64,000 nucleotides of DNA from contig NC_087178.1 in NCBI RefSeq assembly GCF_035594125.1, positions 5,672,501 to 5,736,500 of the forward strand, read 5' to 3'. Under the pieces are notes generated by a model, which was given only the letters and a program-made list of their open reading frames with translations, did not search any database and was not told the origin of the DNA. Made by a program: the position numbers and the translations under genes. How positions within the stretch are numbered: the stretch's first letter is position 1; each line of letters starts with the position of its first letter. Of the stretch, positions 45,321 through 63,027 are shown piece after piece. This DNA is from Scylla paramamosain. Its lineage: Eukaryota > Arthropoda > Malacostraca > Decapoda > Portunidae.

Positions 45321-45864
45321 CAGCGTTTCTTAACCTTTTCCCACCTCAGTACACACTCCCTGGAAGTAAACACAAGCAGCTCACCATCTTTCACATTACA
45401 AAAACTAAAATACATAAATAAAAATAAATGGATGAGATACAGAGCTGAAATTTGAAATCCTCTAATGCTGTTACTGCCCATGCCCTCTGGTGATCCAGCC
45501 TCACATTATTAAACCTCAAAACTGCAGTTAGGTCACACTAAATATATACCAGCAAGGTGGCCAAGCTTTATCATGAAGCTCAGAGTCACAAATGTGCAAC
45601 ATGTGAATAAGTGTAGTACAAGATCCTATTTGTCTGAACAATTTGGTATTTTGTACTGTAACAAGAGAACATTTCCAGTACTGTCAGAGAATGTTGTACA
45701 CTGAAGGCACAATTTTACAGCACCAAGACAAGAGACCGAAGACCTTTATGCTACTCAAATGCTCAGTACCAACAGTCAATCAGCTCTCTAGCAATAAAGT
45801 CCTTCCATGTTCCACATTCAAGTTGCAGATAGCCAGAACATAGTACCCAGGTTAAGAAACGCTG
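45321..45864. mobile_element. Non-autonomous hAT-like transposon
   Basis: A 544-bp element bounded by a perfect 15-bp inverted repeat: cagcgtttcttaacc at 45321-45335 and its reverse complement at 45850-45864. The eight flanking bases, gtctagtg on the left and gtctaggt on the right, agree at six positions, as expected for a hAT-type 8-bp target duplication. It contains no transposase frame. Confidence 0.7.
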
Positions 45865-48247
45865 GTCTAGGTCTAGTGCTTTAGCTCTTGCAGGGCTTTG
45901 ACACTAGCTTACTTAAGGATGCAGAAAAGGGAAGACATATTGTGTTCTTTTACCCTTCTCTGATAAAGATGTCCCTAGATTCACCCACTCTCATGGTATT
46001 CTTGTAGATCCACCTACACTCATAAATATTCCCTCAGATCCACCTACTCATAATATGCCCCTAGATTCACCTCCACTCAAGAGTTGATTCAGCCACCTGG
46101 TGTTGGCATGGCTGGTGGCTGGAGGGTAGCTGGATCTAGCTCTTGTTGACAGAACTATACAACAGACATGAAAAGAAGGGTTTGCTGTGGTGCCAGATTG
46201 TAAGCCTTTACTGGTATAAATATACTTTGGGTTCTTCTGTATGGTAGTGAGAACCCTGGCTCCTTCCCTACATTCTGCAGGCTCTCTCTTCTCAGACAGA
46301 TCACACATTCCAATATGTAATAATTACATTGTTAATGATGTCAGACAAGCTTGGAGTTAAGCTGTGTTTATAATACACTTGATAAGATTTTGTTGCACAA
46401 ACCCTTCACTGTGAAAACTTTGTAGTGACTTGCTAAACAAGATATGAACTTCAGTCAAACATAAAAAGTTTATAGCTACATTACATTACAATTTTTGCCA
46501 TGTCCGGAGCACACAGGAGTTGAACACAAGTTTATGGGTATGGAATCAAAGCTTTAATTCAACATGACATCATAAGTGGCAAAAAATAACCTAATTTGTA
46601 TAAACTATTAGCAATTAGTGCCAACTTTCAGTTTCATAAGAATGGCTTTATGTGTGAATTTTCTTTTTATTTTCTTTTTTTTTCTGTATTAGAGGTTAGG
46701 GGGAGTTAATTATAGACTATTTATAATGACTGCTACAACCACAGACTCTTCTAATCATTAATACGCTGTTCAGCATCTCAAACTATTTATCTTGAGCAAC
46801 AGATGCCTTAATAAACACTGCCTTAGAGTTACTCTCCACATTGCCTTCATGTTGTAACCTTCCTGAGTGATACCTACTTAGCCTACATTGTGTTCACTTG
46901 TTACTGGAAATCATGTGCACTCCTATTTCCAGGTATTTTTAGTACCTCTGATCCTCCTCCTATTTTGGCTTTCTCCATTTTCCTCATAGTTTTCCACTCC
47001 AGTCAACGGTTCCCTAGACAATAGTGATGTCACGACTGCTGATCCCCTCCAAAAAAAGAGAGAGAAAAAAAAATGCTTGTAAAAATTTTTCATAATAAAT
47101 ATCTTGTAAGACATGAAATTTTAATTATCATGGTTTAGAAGAGTGTGCAGTGGAGCCACGCCAGACGAAAAAGAGAAGACCAAGGAGAAGATTTATGGTT
47201 GCATGGAAAGTAAGACACGTGAGTGATGGACGTGTAACTGAATACGTTTTAATAATAAAATAACGTCCATTTATTTATTTTATTATAACAACCTCCATAT
47301 ATCATTGTCTCCTCTCCTACGTTTCCCTTTCCCACTTCCCGATCGCGAGGGGAAACAAAGTACTATATAGTTGTAGGGGAAGGTGTAGACACACATCACT
47401 GGCAGAATTCCTTTATTCTAGAGGCTATACGTTTCGGGAATTACAGGAATCTTTCTTATCTTCAGACCGTCGGAAAAACAATGAGTTCAGAAAACTGAAT
47501 AATGTGAACGAAAGCGAGAGGCAGGAGAATAAGAAAAAGCGAAAACAAGATAACGATAATAAGGAAATAATGAAGGAGGAGGGGAAGGAGAAGGAGGAGG
47601 GAGACGAGGTGACAGGTACAGGTACCACCATACCTGCGTCAGTCGCTTAGAGGACGTGCTTGGGGAGAGGTGAGCGTGTGTGAGGGACGAGGGCGTGTAG
47701 GTAAGTGTATTTCAGTATTATTAGAATCTGGGCTTCACGTGTATCCTAAAAGGCAGAGATGGTCAACCCGCTGTTTCAGGTCTTCCTGCGGCATGCGGCC
47801 CTTAAGGAAATTTGCGTATTAGTATACTGTTATAATACTATTTGTTCGTTTAATTTTAATGATATATAGCAATATAAGTTATATTATAATGGTTATTACT
47901 GCATTTTAACGAAGTTGAATATGAACTTTATATTTTAGTTACATATTATAATGAACGAACCAGCTATTACGCATCTGTTGTCCTGTTAACCTAGTAACGT
48001 GGCATGAGGGTACATTCATAGCACGAGTGCTGGCTGGTGAGCCTCACCAGTTTTGCTAACGTTACTCGGTTATCAATGTACTGATGCGTACATACAGTAA
48101 GCGACAAACAGCTAAAAACTCTGTAATATGAGAAAAATCGCAGACTGCTCTGTCCTCTTGTCCAGTAAACGAAACAGTATCATGAAGCCAGCACAGCGAG
48201 GTGGTAGCAAGAATACTCGCTTGTTATAGTTTTTTTTTTTTTTTATC

Positions 48248-48362
48248 ATAAATAAGAACCTAAGAAGGCTAATGTTGTATAACATATGTCAGAGTATTAT
48301 ATTATAAGCTACCTAAGAAAGCTCCTTATGTATAATATATGTTAGAGCATTATATTATAAGA
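48248..48362 (+). repeat. Short tandem duplication
   Basis: Two units of about 58 bp, each containing acctaagaa(g/a)gct, ttgtataa(c/t)atatgt and agagtattatattataag. Confidence 0.7.
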
Positions 48363-50298
48363 TGTGGTGTGAATGGGGGGAGAATGAACGAAACGTGGTG
48401 AGAGTGTAATGTGTCAGTAAGGGGATTCATTTGATTCAGAAGAGTCGGAGATGAGTAAGTGTGGGAAGAAAATCACTCTACCTAGAGAAGTGGAGCTGTA
48501 AATTCCACCACGCCTTACTGACCTGCATCTACACCAGTGGATCTTTATAGATCTGACCCGACGGAACAAGGTATCAAGTGAATGTGACACTTGTGGGGGA
48601 GGTGAAAGGAATGTATTGGGTCGTGTGTGAAGGCATTATAAGAATCATTCTGTGATTATCAGGGTCCATGGTGTTGAACGCAGTGACAGCCGCCCCGGTG
48701 CAGAGGGAGCCAGGGAGTGACATGTAATGTTGGGCTCACGCTCACAAACCCCACAAGTCTCTTACTTGCTTAAGTGTGTGGTTGTCAGAAGGGTGAAAAA
48801 CCTGCCCCCATTCGTTCACAGTAGCCGCGCTGTTGGGACGAAGTGGAGAAATGAGATGAGTCGGTGCCCCCTCAAAGTGAATGTGCGACACACACGTGGA
48901 CGCCCTTCGTGCGGATAACGGAGTCAGCGTGGTTCCACCCGGAACGGATGGAATTTGATTAAGGAGTAGGGTAAGGATAACCACAGGTTACTCCTATAAT
49001 GTGACAATCTGTCATTTGGAATGCCATTAAATTAACTTATATTTTGATAATCAATCTTTACCCCTTTCTTCCTATTTAAATTGTTGAGCTGGAAGCAGTC
49101 GAGGTTGGAAATTAAATAATTGTTTAGGTTTTGTAATCGGTGGCAGTTTTTTTAAGCAGTAAGCTGATCAACTTTAAACATCGTAAGGGGACAATAACTT
49201 CTCAAACAATGTTGGTCAGTACATTGTTATGGTCAGTTGATGTCTTGTGGTCACAGTGGTTGTATTTTGTTGTAGGGAGCACGGTACGAAGAACAATGGC
49301 TTAATTACATATATTCACAGGAGGCAATATGAGGCCTTTATCACACACTCACCATTTAATGTATCCCTTTCACCCAAGAAAGTTGAGCACCACTGGCATT
49401 AAGTAAATGCTGTGAAATTGTCATTCACTTTGCTGTAATTAATTGGTGGGTTGTTTGCCAGTTCATTTGTTAATTAAGGAGTTATTTGTTAGATTGCTTG
49501 TTCCTTGTACGTATTTATTCATTCATCTTCTATAGATATCATTTAATCAAAAGAAATGTTATGCGTTAGCAGTGTGCCAGCTTACATAAAAAAAAATGTT
49601 GTGCGTTAGTTTGCCAGTTTATGTGAGGACTGCTGTGCCTTAGTTCCATATATATTGCAAGGTGAAAAAGTGTGTGTTCGCTACGGTGTGTCAAAGCTTT
49701 GGGATTCTTGGGAATGAAGCAGTGAGGCAGGTGGCATCGTGGTTCTTACCTATCAGACAAAGTAGTTTACTTACGCGTAGCTGACCGTCTAAGTGTGTGT
49801 GTGTGTGTGTGTGTGTCATTCACCTACGGTCGTCTGATGGTCACCCAGCCGGCCGTTCCCCTACGGAGAGCTCAGAGAGGACGGGGGGTTATCTTGGAGG
49901 GACGAAGAAAAAAATTAGGCGTAGGGAAGAACATTGAATGGCGAAAAAAGAATGTAGTAGTGACAGATGACTCATGATGATTAGTATCATGATTGCATGA
50001 ACTACGTTATTCATTACGTAAAAAATATATATATTTTAGAACTAAGGGAGTGGACGTAACCGAAACCCCCCCCTATCTGACACTGGCAGAATGCTTAAAC
50101 TGAGTTGACAACCGTGAAATACGTACTGTATCTTTTTTTTTTTTTTTCTTCGTATTTAGACGTCCTGCCTCGGCATTGTATAGGGACGCTATTGGAGGTA
50201 CTATGTATTAGTACAAATTAAAATATATTCACGTGTTCATTTTCCACTAATAATAACACGTGTGGTAAGCGTGGTGAATGAGAATTATTACCATAGAG

Positions 50299-50400
50299 CA
50301 GTGGTTCCCAAAATTTGTTACATGGTGGCGCACTGAAGGTATATTTTGGTCTTTGACGGCGCACCGACTGTGTAATCGGTGTAGTGCAAGCCTACTAAAA
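50299..50400. mobile_element. Possible hAT-like transposon end
   Basis: cagtggttcccaaaat followed by a segment about a gcgcaccgactg resembles the terminus of hAT-type MITEs. No matching right end was found within the next kilobase, so it is a fragment at best. Confidence 0.3.
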
Positions 50401-50518
50401 AACACAAATTTAAGAGCGCATAACAAAAAAAATAAAAATAAAAGATAAATAAAAATAATTAATAAAATAAAAATAATAATAATGATAATAAAGTATAATG
50501 ATGATGATGATGATGATG

Positions 50519-50589
<71 letters not shown>

Positions 50590-50971
50590 AGTAAAATGAA
50601 TAATCATAGGCGTTGTACTTTGGTGTCATTGCACAATTTGCGAATGGTATAGAGACGCTGGATATTAGTTCGCATGACAAGCAGAACTAGTGGATACGGA
50701 AGGATTTATTGCGTCTAGGTGAAGTTTTGATAATAGTGAATGAATGATGGTCTACAGACTACAGCTCATAAAAGTTGTTGCTTGTCCATAATATTGTCTA
50801 ATGTTACTAATGAATTTGCATCAATACGAATTCAGAATTAATTTCAATGTGAATGAAATTGGATCATGATTGCCAGCTAACCCATGTTTAGGTGGTAACA
50901 GTCTGATAGTGCATAATGAAAAGAAAACCCTGTGCCTACACCTTGTCAGTTGAGCTGAACTTTTGTTGCAG

Positions 50972-51220
50972 AGAGGACGCTCTAACGTTAATTCAGACGC
51001 GTCCTCACCCCCCTCTCGACCGCGTCATAATAGTTATAAAGATCACCAGGTATATTTCATTGTAGTACTTTTGTTACAGGTGCTGCTGAAAGGAGAATCT
51101 GGCCAGCCTGTCATGTCCACCCTGGCGAAGAAAATGTCCATGATTGTTATTGACAACTATACGAGAAGAGCTGGTCTGCTGCCTTGCCTCGCATTCCTTT
51201 GCCCCATGGTGTGGCAAACA
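50972..51220 (+). CDS. Possible internal exon of the unknown gene ending at 55552
   Basis: Acceptor ttttgttgcag|AGAGG and donor ACA|GTGAGA bracket an open frame of 83 codons, phase 0 at both ends, compatible with the exon at 54779. It begins RGRSNVNSDASSPPSRPRH and ends FLCPMVWQT. It contains a 30-base segment (51050-51079) with GT and AG ends whose removal also keeps the frame. No family was recognised, and the exon could be chance. Confidence 0.33.
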
Positions 51221-54778
<3,558 letters not shown>

Positions 54779-55552
54779 CAATCCAGTATGTGGGGACAGC
54801 AAGAGATGATGGAGGTGGGGGATGAAGTAATAATACAAGACCTGCCACTTCACCCAACTAAGAGCAACTCTACTAGTCACCACAAGACTCTACCACATAC
54901 AGAGATGATGAAACTAGAAGAGGAGGAGGAGGAGGAGGAACCCGATATACAAGATGTGCCTCTTCACCTGATTCAGCGGAACTTCCTCTGTCACCACAAG
55001 ACAGACAAAATACCAGACAGGGGAAGAAATGCCATGGTGATATACACGAAGAAGGGACAGGGTGCTGATGAACACATGGTCCTCTTCCCCAACTCCGAAA
55101 GAGTGGATGCCCTGGTGGAGTGTCACAAATGGGACTGGACAGAAGACACAAGCCCAGATACTATGGAGACCCTTAAGGAAATCAAAAAGCAGGCAGTAAC
55201 TAAAGTAAAACGAGAGACAAAGATTAAAAAGGCCTTCTCAGCCCAATCTCCAGCCTTTGCCCAACATGCCACCTTAAGCAAGCTACAACAGTGGAAGACT
55301 CATGGAAAATTCAAAGCAAAATCATCAAAAATTCCAGAAATTACTGGGTACTCTGACACTTATGACTGGGATGGTCATTTTAATCTGCCTCCCAACTTGA
55401 CTTTCTCACGTGAGCGACACTACCTGAGGATGGCAAGGCTGGCAGAAATGGAAGAATCTGACGAACACACTCCATTAGAAGACATAGACATCCCGTTACC
55501 AACGACTCCAGATGAACTCTTTGACAAAATCGATGGACCAGAAGAAGTTTAA
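54779..55552 (+). CDS. Last exon of a protein of unknown function
   Basis: A 774-nt open frame ending in TAA at 55550, about 257 residues. The start is set at the acceptor ttcttttgcag|CAATCC, phase 0; a second acceptor 11 bases upstream (54767) would shift the phase. I do not recognise the family. Visible features: an N-terminal two-copy repeat (IIQDLPLHP with SHHKT, then DIQDVPLHL with CHHKT about 50 residues later), an acidic run of Glu between them, a Lys-rich helix-like middle (KEIKKQAVTKVKRETKIKK), and an acidic end with PLPTTPDELFDKIDG. Codon use looks coding and the C-terminal half is not low complexity. A likely upstream exon is 50972-51220. AATAAA at 56808-56813 could serve as its poly(A) signal. 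Confidence 0.6.
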   Translation, partial: QSSMWGQQEMMEVGDEVIIQDLPLHPTKSNSTSHHKTLPHTEMMKLEEEEEEEEPDIQDVPLHLIQRNFLCHHKTDKIPDRGRNAMVIYTKKGQGADEHMVLFPNSERVDALVECHKWDWTEDTSPDTMETLKEIKKQAVTKVKRETKIKKAFSAQSPAFAQHATLSKLQQWKTHGKFKAKSSKIPEITGYSDTYDWDGHFNLPPNLTFSRERHYLRMARLAEMEESDEHTPLEDIDIPLPTTPDELFDKIDGPEEV

Positions 55553-57561
<2,009 letters not shown>

Positions 57562-59495
57562 TTAGCGCGGGCACATCACAGAGCGCCCGCCGTCAATGGG
57601 TAGTGTGGTGCCTGTGATGAAGGCAGCGTTTTCCGAGGCAAGGAACACCACAGCTCGGGCAACCTCCCAGGCCTCTCCCACACGTCCCATGGCATGTGTT
57701 GTCTTGCTGTGTTCCAGAAACTGAGGAAGAATTGTACAAACTTGCAAATATACAAATGGGCTTGGTGATGTTTCTTACTCAGCAGAACATCATCAGGGTT
57801 TACCTGAGCAACCACAATTCAGTCAATCAACAACCAATGAACACTTGTCCTACATCAGATGGCACAAAATGCATAGCTGACTGGTCACTCACCTTGGCAT
57901 AGCTTTCATCAGTCATGCCGGCCCGCTTATGTACTTCGGTGATGATGACGCCAGGATTGACGGCATTGACCCTCACCCCCCGGCTGGCCACCTCCAGGGC
58001 CACTGTGCGTGTCAGCTGGTCCAGTGCTGCCTTACTCATGTTGTATGCCACCACATCTGGGAACTGGGGAGAGAAATGAGTAGAAAGATAAATGGATAAA
58101 GCTATAATAAATAAACAAATGAGGAAAATGAGTAGGAAGGTAAATGAATAAATGTTGCTGTAATGAATAAACAAACTGATAAGAAAAAGGGGTAGGAAGG
58201 TAAATGAATAAATGAAGCTATAATGAATAAGTAAACTGATGACAAAAAGGAGTATCCACAAAGATAAATGAATAAATAAAGCTATCTCTGAGATAGTCAA
58301 GATAATGCACATAGCTTGGTGCATCAGACTTACTGCTCTGAGTCCAGTTACTGAGGATATGTTGACAATGTTTCCTTTGGTCTTCAGAATATGAGGTAGT
58401 ACCAGCTTCATCAGCAGGAATACCGACCGTGTATTCATGTTCATCTGCTGGTCATAATCTTCCATTGTGATTTTCTCTATGCCACCAGGAACCAGAGTGC
58501 CTGGAGAATGAAAGCACCATGTGAGAAGAGGCATAGGATTGCATGAGGTGGTGATATGCAGGGAAAAACAGGATAGATGCATTTCTGTTGTAGCCACTTA
58601 TTGCAGTAAGCAGGACATATCTGAGGCAAATGGACATTGCTGTGCAAACAAAGATGATGACAAAGGAGACAAAGATGAAGAAAGAGGATGATAAACACTT
58701 ACAATCTAAATAGTTTAAATTTTTATTAAATATTTACTTAAATTAGAATACAAAACCTATTCCATATTCTATAATCTTTCCTGTGTCACTTTCAATATAC
58801 TTAGTGACTCACCAGCACTGTTAACTAAGACATCAAGCCGTCCAAAGTGAAATACAGTGGCAGACACCACAAGCTCACAGTCCTCATCCTTGCACAAATC
58901 TGCCGTCACACTCAGCACCTGGTCAAGGATAAAATATTAGTTTTTGGCTAGACATCCTTCAAACTGAGATTCAAGTCACTGGGCCAGAAGCCAGCCTTGT
59001 GTCAGATACTGTTATGAGACTGCAATAGATTGAAAAAAAAAAAAAAAAGGATTACATATAAAAAGGGCAACTGCATTACCTTATCCTGAGGGAGACCTGC
59101 TTCCTGGCACACCTTGGACACCTCCTCCAGGGCGGCAGTGTTGCGGCCGCTGATGGTCACGTAGCAGCCCTCCTTGGCCAGCTCAATGGCACACTCCCGC
59201 CCTATGCCAGAGGTGGCACCTGAGAAAAATTGTTGCTTTTACTATCTCTGAATAAAAGCTTGGTGAAATAGATGCAGTGAATAGGCAGACATGGCAATAT
59301 TTTAGTCACATGTCTACATTAAGACTGGACAGGCAACAGGTTGGCTCGGTAGCAGTGTTGGATTTGTGGCTGAAAGGCTAAGAGACTGATTTCTGCATGC
59401 AGGAGTTGCTCTGGCTGGGGGAGTGGCACCCTCTTGACCTCGGCCCCTCACTGTTACTGTGCACCACTATAATTATGATCTCTGCTGTCTAGTGC

Positions 59496-59570
<75 letters not shown>

Positions 59571-59911
59571 ATACATACGCAGGAATTTATAATAAACTAT
59601 ATACTTTCATGGAAGCATGTGACTTTACAAACATTTACCTTTAGTTAAACACCGCGGGCATTATGGAAATATTTACTCTATCAGATACTGATTACTTATC
59701 GGCAAAATATGACGATTTTTCAAGTATAAATTTACACAATGAGATTAGCAGTGGAGAGGAATTAATGAACAATGGATCCAAACCGGACAACCTGATCTTA
59801 AGTAGACGTCAGATAAAAACGCTGTTATTTCAATATTATCCGCTACATTTTCAACTAACCTGTGATGAGTGCCACCTTCTCCTTCAGTCCTGACCCAACA
59901 GAAGCAGCCAT
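57562..59911 (-). CDS. Classical short-chain dehydrogenase/reductase (SDR), six exons
   Basis: NAD(P)(H)-dependent oxidoreductase of the classical SDR family. Exons in transcript order: 59860-59911, 59080-59219, 58813-58918, 58334-58500, 57893-58063, 57562-57720, with the TAA at 57562-57564. The phases fit and total 795 nt, so 264 aa, the usual length. Start [18 protein letters not shown]; the cofactor motif TGATSGIG spans the first intron. NSAG (a variant of NNAG) is encoded across the third intron. The catalytic tetrad is visible: Asn in QMNMNT, Ser in NISSVTG, Tyr and Lys in YNMSK. VNPGVI and LPIDGG complete the fold's C-terminal motifs. Closest in style to FabG-like or glucose-dehydrogenase-like SDRs of arthropods. 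The substrate cannot be read from the sequence. No signal peptide or obvious targeting sequence is seen. Confidence 0.93.
59500..59568. repeat. (AT) microsatellite in SDR intron 1
   Basis: An uninterrupted AT array inside the first SDR intron. Confidence 0.95.
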
Positions 59912-59979
59912 AGCAATGCCAGAGAACAGCAGTAGTTCTTCCTATCCGGACTCCGAACTGTCTGTCGCCTGTAACTGGG

Positions 59980-60060
59980 CAGCATAGACTGCGGAGCAGC
60001 GGGCGGCGGCGCCGGGCGGCCGGCTATCAATAGGGACCCCCTCCCCTCCCAAAACTTTGC
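59980..60060 (-). promoter_or_regulatory. GC-rich 5' flank of the SDR gene
   Basis: Just upstream of the SDR start codon is a short GC- and CpG-rich segment (gcgggcggcggcgccggg near 60000-60020) in otherwise AT-rich DNA. No TATA box is evident in the transcribed direction. It is consistent with a TATA-less promoter or 5' UTR. Confidence 0.3.
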
Positions 60061-60094
60061 AGAACACCCAGCAACAGTGTGACCTCATGTCTGT

Positions 60095-60325
60095 CTGGCC
60101 CTCAGACAGACATGAATTTTATATCATGACAGAATTAAATGTCCATTTCAGTGCTACAGACATTTTCTAGACTTCATAAACAAGAGGAAATAAGGGATAA
60201 TTTTTAGTATGATTTCACGCTTGTTTGCTCGTAACGAGTTTCGTTTTAGTCAGAAGGCCTACATCATGACAGAAGTAAATGACCCTTTTAGTACAAAGAC
60301 ATTTTCTAGACATCATAAAATTCAT
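60095..60325 (+). repeat. Direct duplication
   Basis: atcatgacagaattaaatg, followed by gacattttctagacttcataa at about 60123-60180. The same order (atcatgacagaagtaaatg, gacattttctagacatcataa) recurs at 60264-60320. The spacing is about 140 bp. Confidence 0.7.
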
Positions 60326-61322
60326 TTTTAGTCAGGGGTGGGTATAGATATGATATGCTAGTGACAAAACCGACAACCCAAATGTGGTTAATTCCTTCGT
60401 TATCGTTATCGTCATCTGGACTGAAGTTGATCAATGTGGTATTGAAAGAGGTATAAAAGTTTGCTTGGAAGATAAAAAAAAAAAAAAGGAAGATAGCCTG
60501 TAATTTCGTGAGATTTCTTATACATAAGCTAATACCACATTAATGTCAGGAAGTAGTTGATTAGGTGTTTAGATAGCCTTTATATCTAAACTAGTGTTTA
60601 TCATTGATGTATGAATGTGGTATTTCAATATATACGTAAAAGTTCTTAAAATAGTCTCCCTTCATCATGATCGAAAAGATTACATGAATTTGTTTGCAAG
60701 GATTTGGTATGTCGTGGGTTTTCTTAAAGATTAACTCTATATCGATAGCTAATTAAGAATGAAATAGGTGATTAATTCGGTTTAACAATTCATAAGATAT
60801 ACTGTCCTTATATCATGAAACTATGAAGGAATTAAGAGTGCGTAGACTGTAAAAGATTCAGGAAAGTTTATTTCATGTAATGAGTTCCTTATATTCCAGG
60901 ATATATCGATAGTTATTTAAGTGTTTGAATAGGTATTTCTGTACCTAGGCATTCAACTAGGTAAAACAATTTACTTGTAACTGGTCACATCGCAAGTTTC
61001 TAGTTCGCCTTAGGGAGGGAGAGATTAATAATTTGTAAATTTATCAAGCTTATCTCTCATCCACCGGCACCCATATCAACATAACGTTGTTGTCAGACGT
61101 GCGTGTGTGCGTGTGTGTGTGTTTGTGAATGAATGAATGAATTAATGAATGGGGAAGGATAGATAAGGAGGATGGAATGAAGATTTGGAGATGGAGAAAT
61201 GTGTTTTAAAGTGAAGAAAAGCACGCTCTGCTCTGTATGAATGTATATATGAATGACCCCTGTCCCCTCACCCACATCTATCCCGGCCATATATAAAAAA
61301 AAAAATATATATATATTATTAT

Positions 61323-61380
<58 letters not shown>

Positions 61381-62099
61381 TGTTATTTTCACCACAATAC
61401 CTTAGCTTCAGAACAGACACCCATGACAAAAGAAAACACTAAATAGAATCAAAGAAAGAAAGTCAAGCATATAAAAATACACAAGGAAATGAAGAGGGAG
61501 GGTACAAAGTAATGAATGATTATTTTCACCGGAGAACTAAATATTGGCTGCCACCACCTCCACGAACACCAAACAGGTACACGCTTCCTTTTCCTACACG
61601 CCTTGATTTAAGAGGAGTGATGGACTTAGGGTTATGGCTGAGGGGTAGTCATGTAGGACTGACAAGGATGGGAGGGAGGAGGGAAATGTTGGCTGTCTTG
61701 AAGTGTACTGGTGTGCATTCTGTTGGTGAGGCGGCTACTCGCTCCATGAGCCGCGGAGTGTGAAGCGCTAAGGACCCACACTTGCCCCATGCCCACTAAA
61801 CCTGCTAAGAACTGTCAGCCGTACATTTGGCATACCCCATATAAGATTTAACCATAATCGCATACAGCTTTCATCTCCATTTGGGTAAAGCTTTGTATTA
61901 ATAGCACGACTTCCCAGTTGACTTGTCTAGTTTGCTACTCAAAAGATACAGTAGTCAGGCTCGATCTTATACGATGGACACACGGTAGCCCAAAGCTGCT
62001 GGCACGTCAGCCCACCATAAAAAAAAAAAAGTGAAAAAGTGTGCCTTATGCAAATTCGTGTTTGTATGTATTATTTGGTTAATATATAGATAGTAGAAT

Positions 62100-62310
62100 G
62101 GGCCCACCGCCATGCAGTGAGGCCGCTCGCTCTTTGGAAAGGAGGGGCTCTCAGCAGCATGGGTTCAAATCCTGGCCACGGTTCTATTGTAGCAATAGGG
62201 AAACTGGACGTAAAATGTGGTTAGTCATTCAGTTTAGGAGCACAGTCCCTCCCCAAAGGACTGTTTAAGACCCCATGTGAATGCTTTAGCATTATGAACC
62301 AGTCCAACTT
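62100..62310 (+). mobile_element. tRNA-derived SINE
   Basis: gcagtgaggccgctcgct, followed at 62161 by gggttcaaatcctgg, a clean B box. A body rich in short unique sequence follows (ggaaactgg, ctttagcattatg). The A box is weaker than in the element at 52411. Confidence 0.5.
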
Positions 62311-63027
62311 GATCATTTTATTTCAGCTGTACTGAAATACTCACTGCATGGTATTCTTCGTGTAAAGTATAACCTTATATGTCTTTCATGCCTATTCATA
62401 GATTCAACCAAGCACCCTTTTGACTCCATTAACTTCATAATTCATTGCAGTTTTGCCTTTAACACTCCTTATGTATACTGAACAAAGAAGCTGCAGGAAA
62501 TTAGTAGGCTTACATGTGGTATTATCCCATACATAACACCTATACCAATCTATCACCTCTGTTCCTAATTTTGGCTAATTTTACAAGGCACCTTATTGAC
62601 TTACTAGTAATTCATCAGTTCCAATTGCCTATCACTGTTTGAGAGCCAGTTTCTTCATAGCTCCTATTTTAAAGTCAAATAAACTTGAACCTGTTACTTT
62701 GATCTTATCCTGATTACTAATCTTGCGGATCTTGCCTGCATCATGAAAACCATTGTAGTGCCATGTTACAGAATGACAAGAGAATGGAGAGATAACACTG
62801 GATATGCCTCATCACCTTTAGTCTTAAATATGTCAGGTGTAACAGGACACAATTACATACTCTGTACAAAATTATATAATGCTCACTTTTCCAGATTGAC
62901 TTGCCAAACTGCCCAGTGTGAGGAGATGGCCAAGTAGGGTTTCAACTATAATGACCTTCATCTGTCCACTGGAGTCACAGAAAGCATCAATTTGTTAATG
63001 GTCTGAAGAGAAACGGCTATCTCAGAG

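Larger units (their letters stand above)
45001..50971. other. Intergenic stretch
   Basis: AT-rich and mostly unique. It holds the hAT-like element at 45321, the duplication at 48248, a possible hAT fragment at 50299, a (AAT/GAT) array at 50500-50590 and a short (GT)n at 49795-49816. A 200-bp open stretch rich in Lys/Glu/Asn at about 47395-47625 has no Met near its start and no clear splice sites, so it is not called. Confidence 0.5.
60061..63027. other. Intergenic stretch
   Basis: Contains the duplication at 60095, (CT)n at 61326-61377, the SINE at 62100 and otherwise AT-rich unique sequence. The open frame at 61512-61763 shows no domain or splice context. No gene is supported until the ATG at 63028. 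Confidence 0.6.

Noticed and set aside
47395..47625. Lys/Glu-rich open stretch as an exon
   Set aside because: No Met near the start, no convincing acceptor, and the possible donor phase does not fit the next candidate exon.
59340..59480. Third SINE (ggctcggtagcagtg region)
   Set aside because: The A-box-like start has no recognisable B box at the proper distance.
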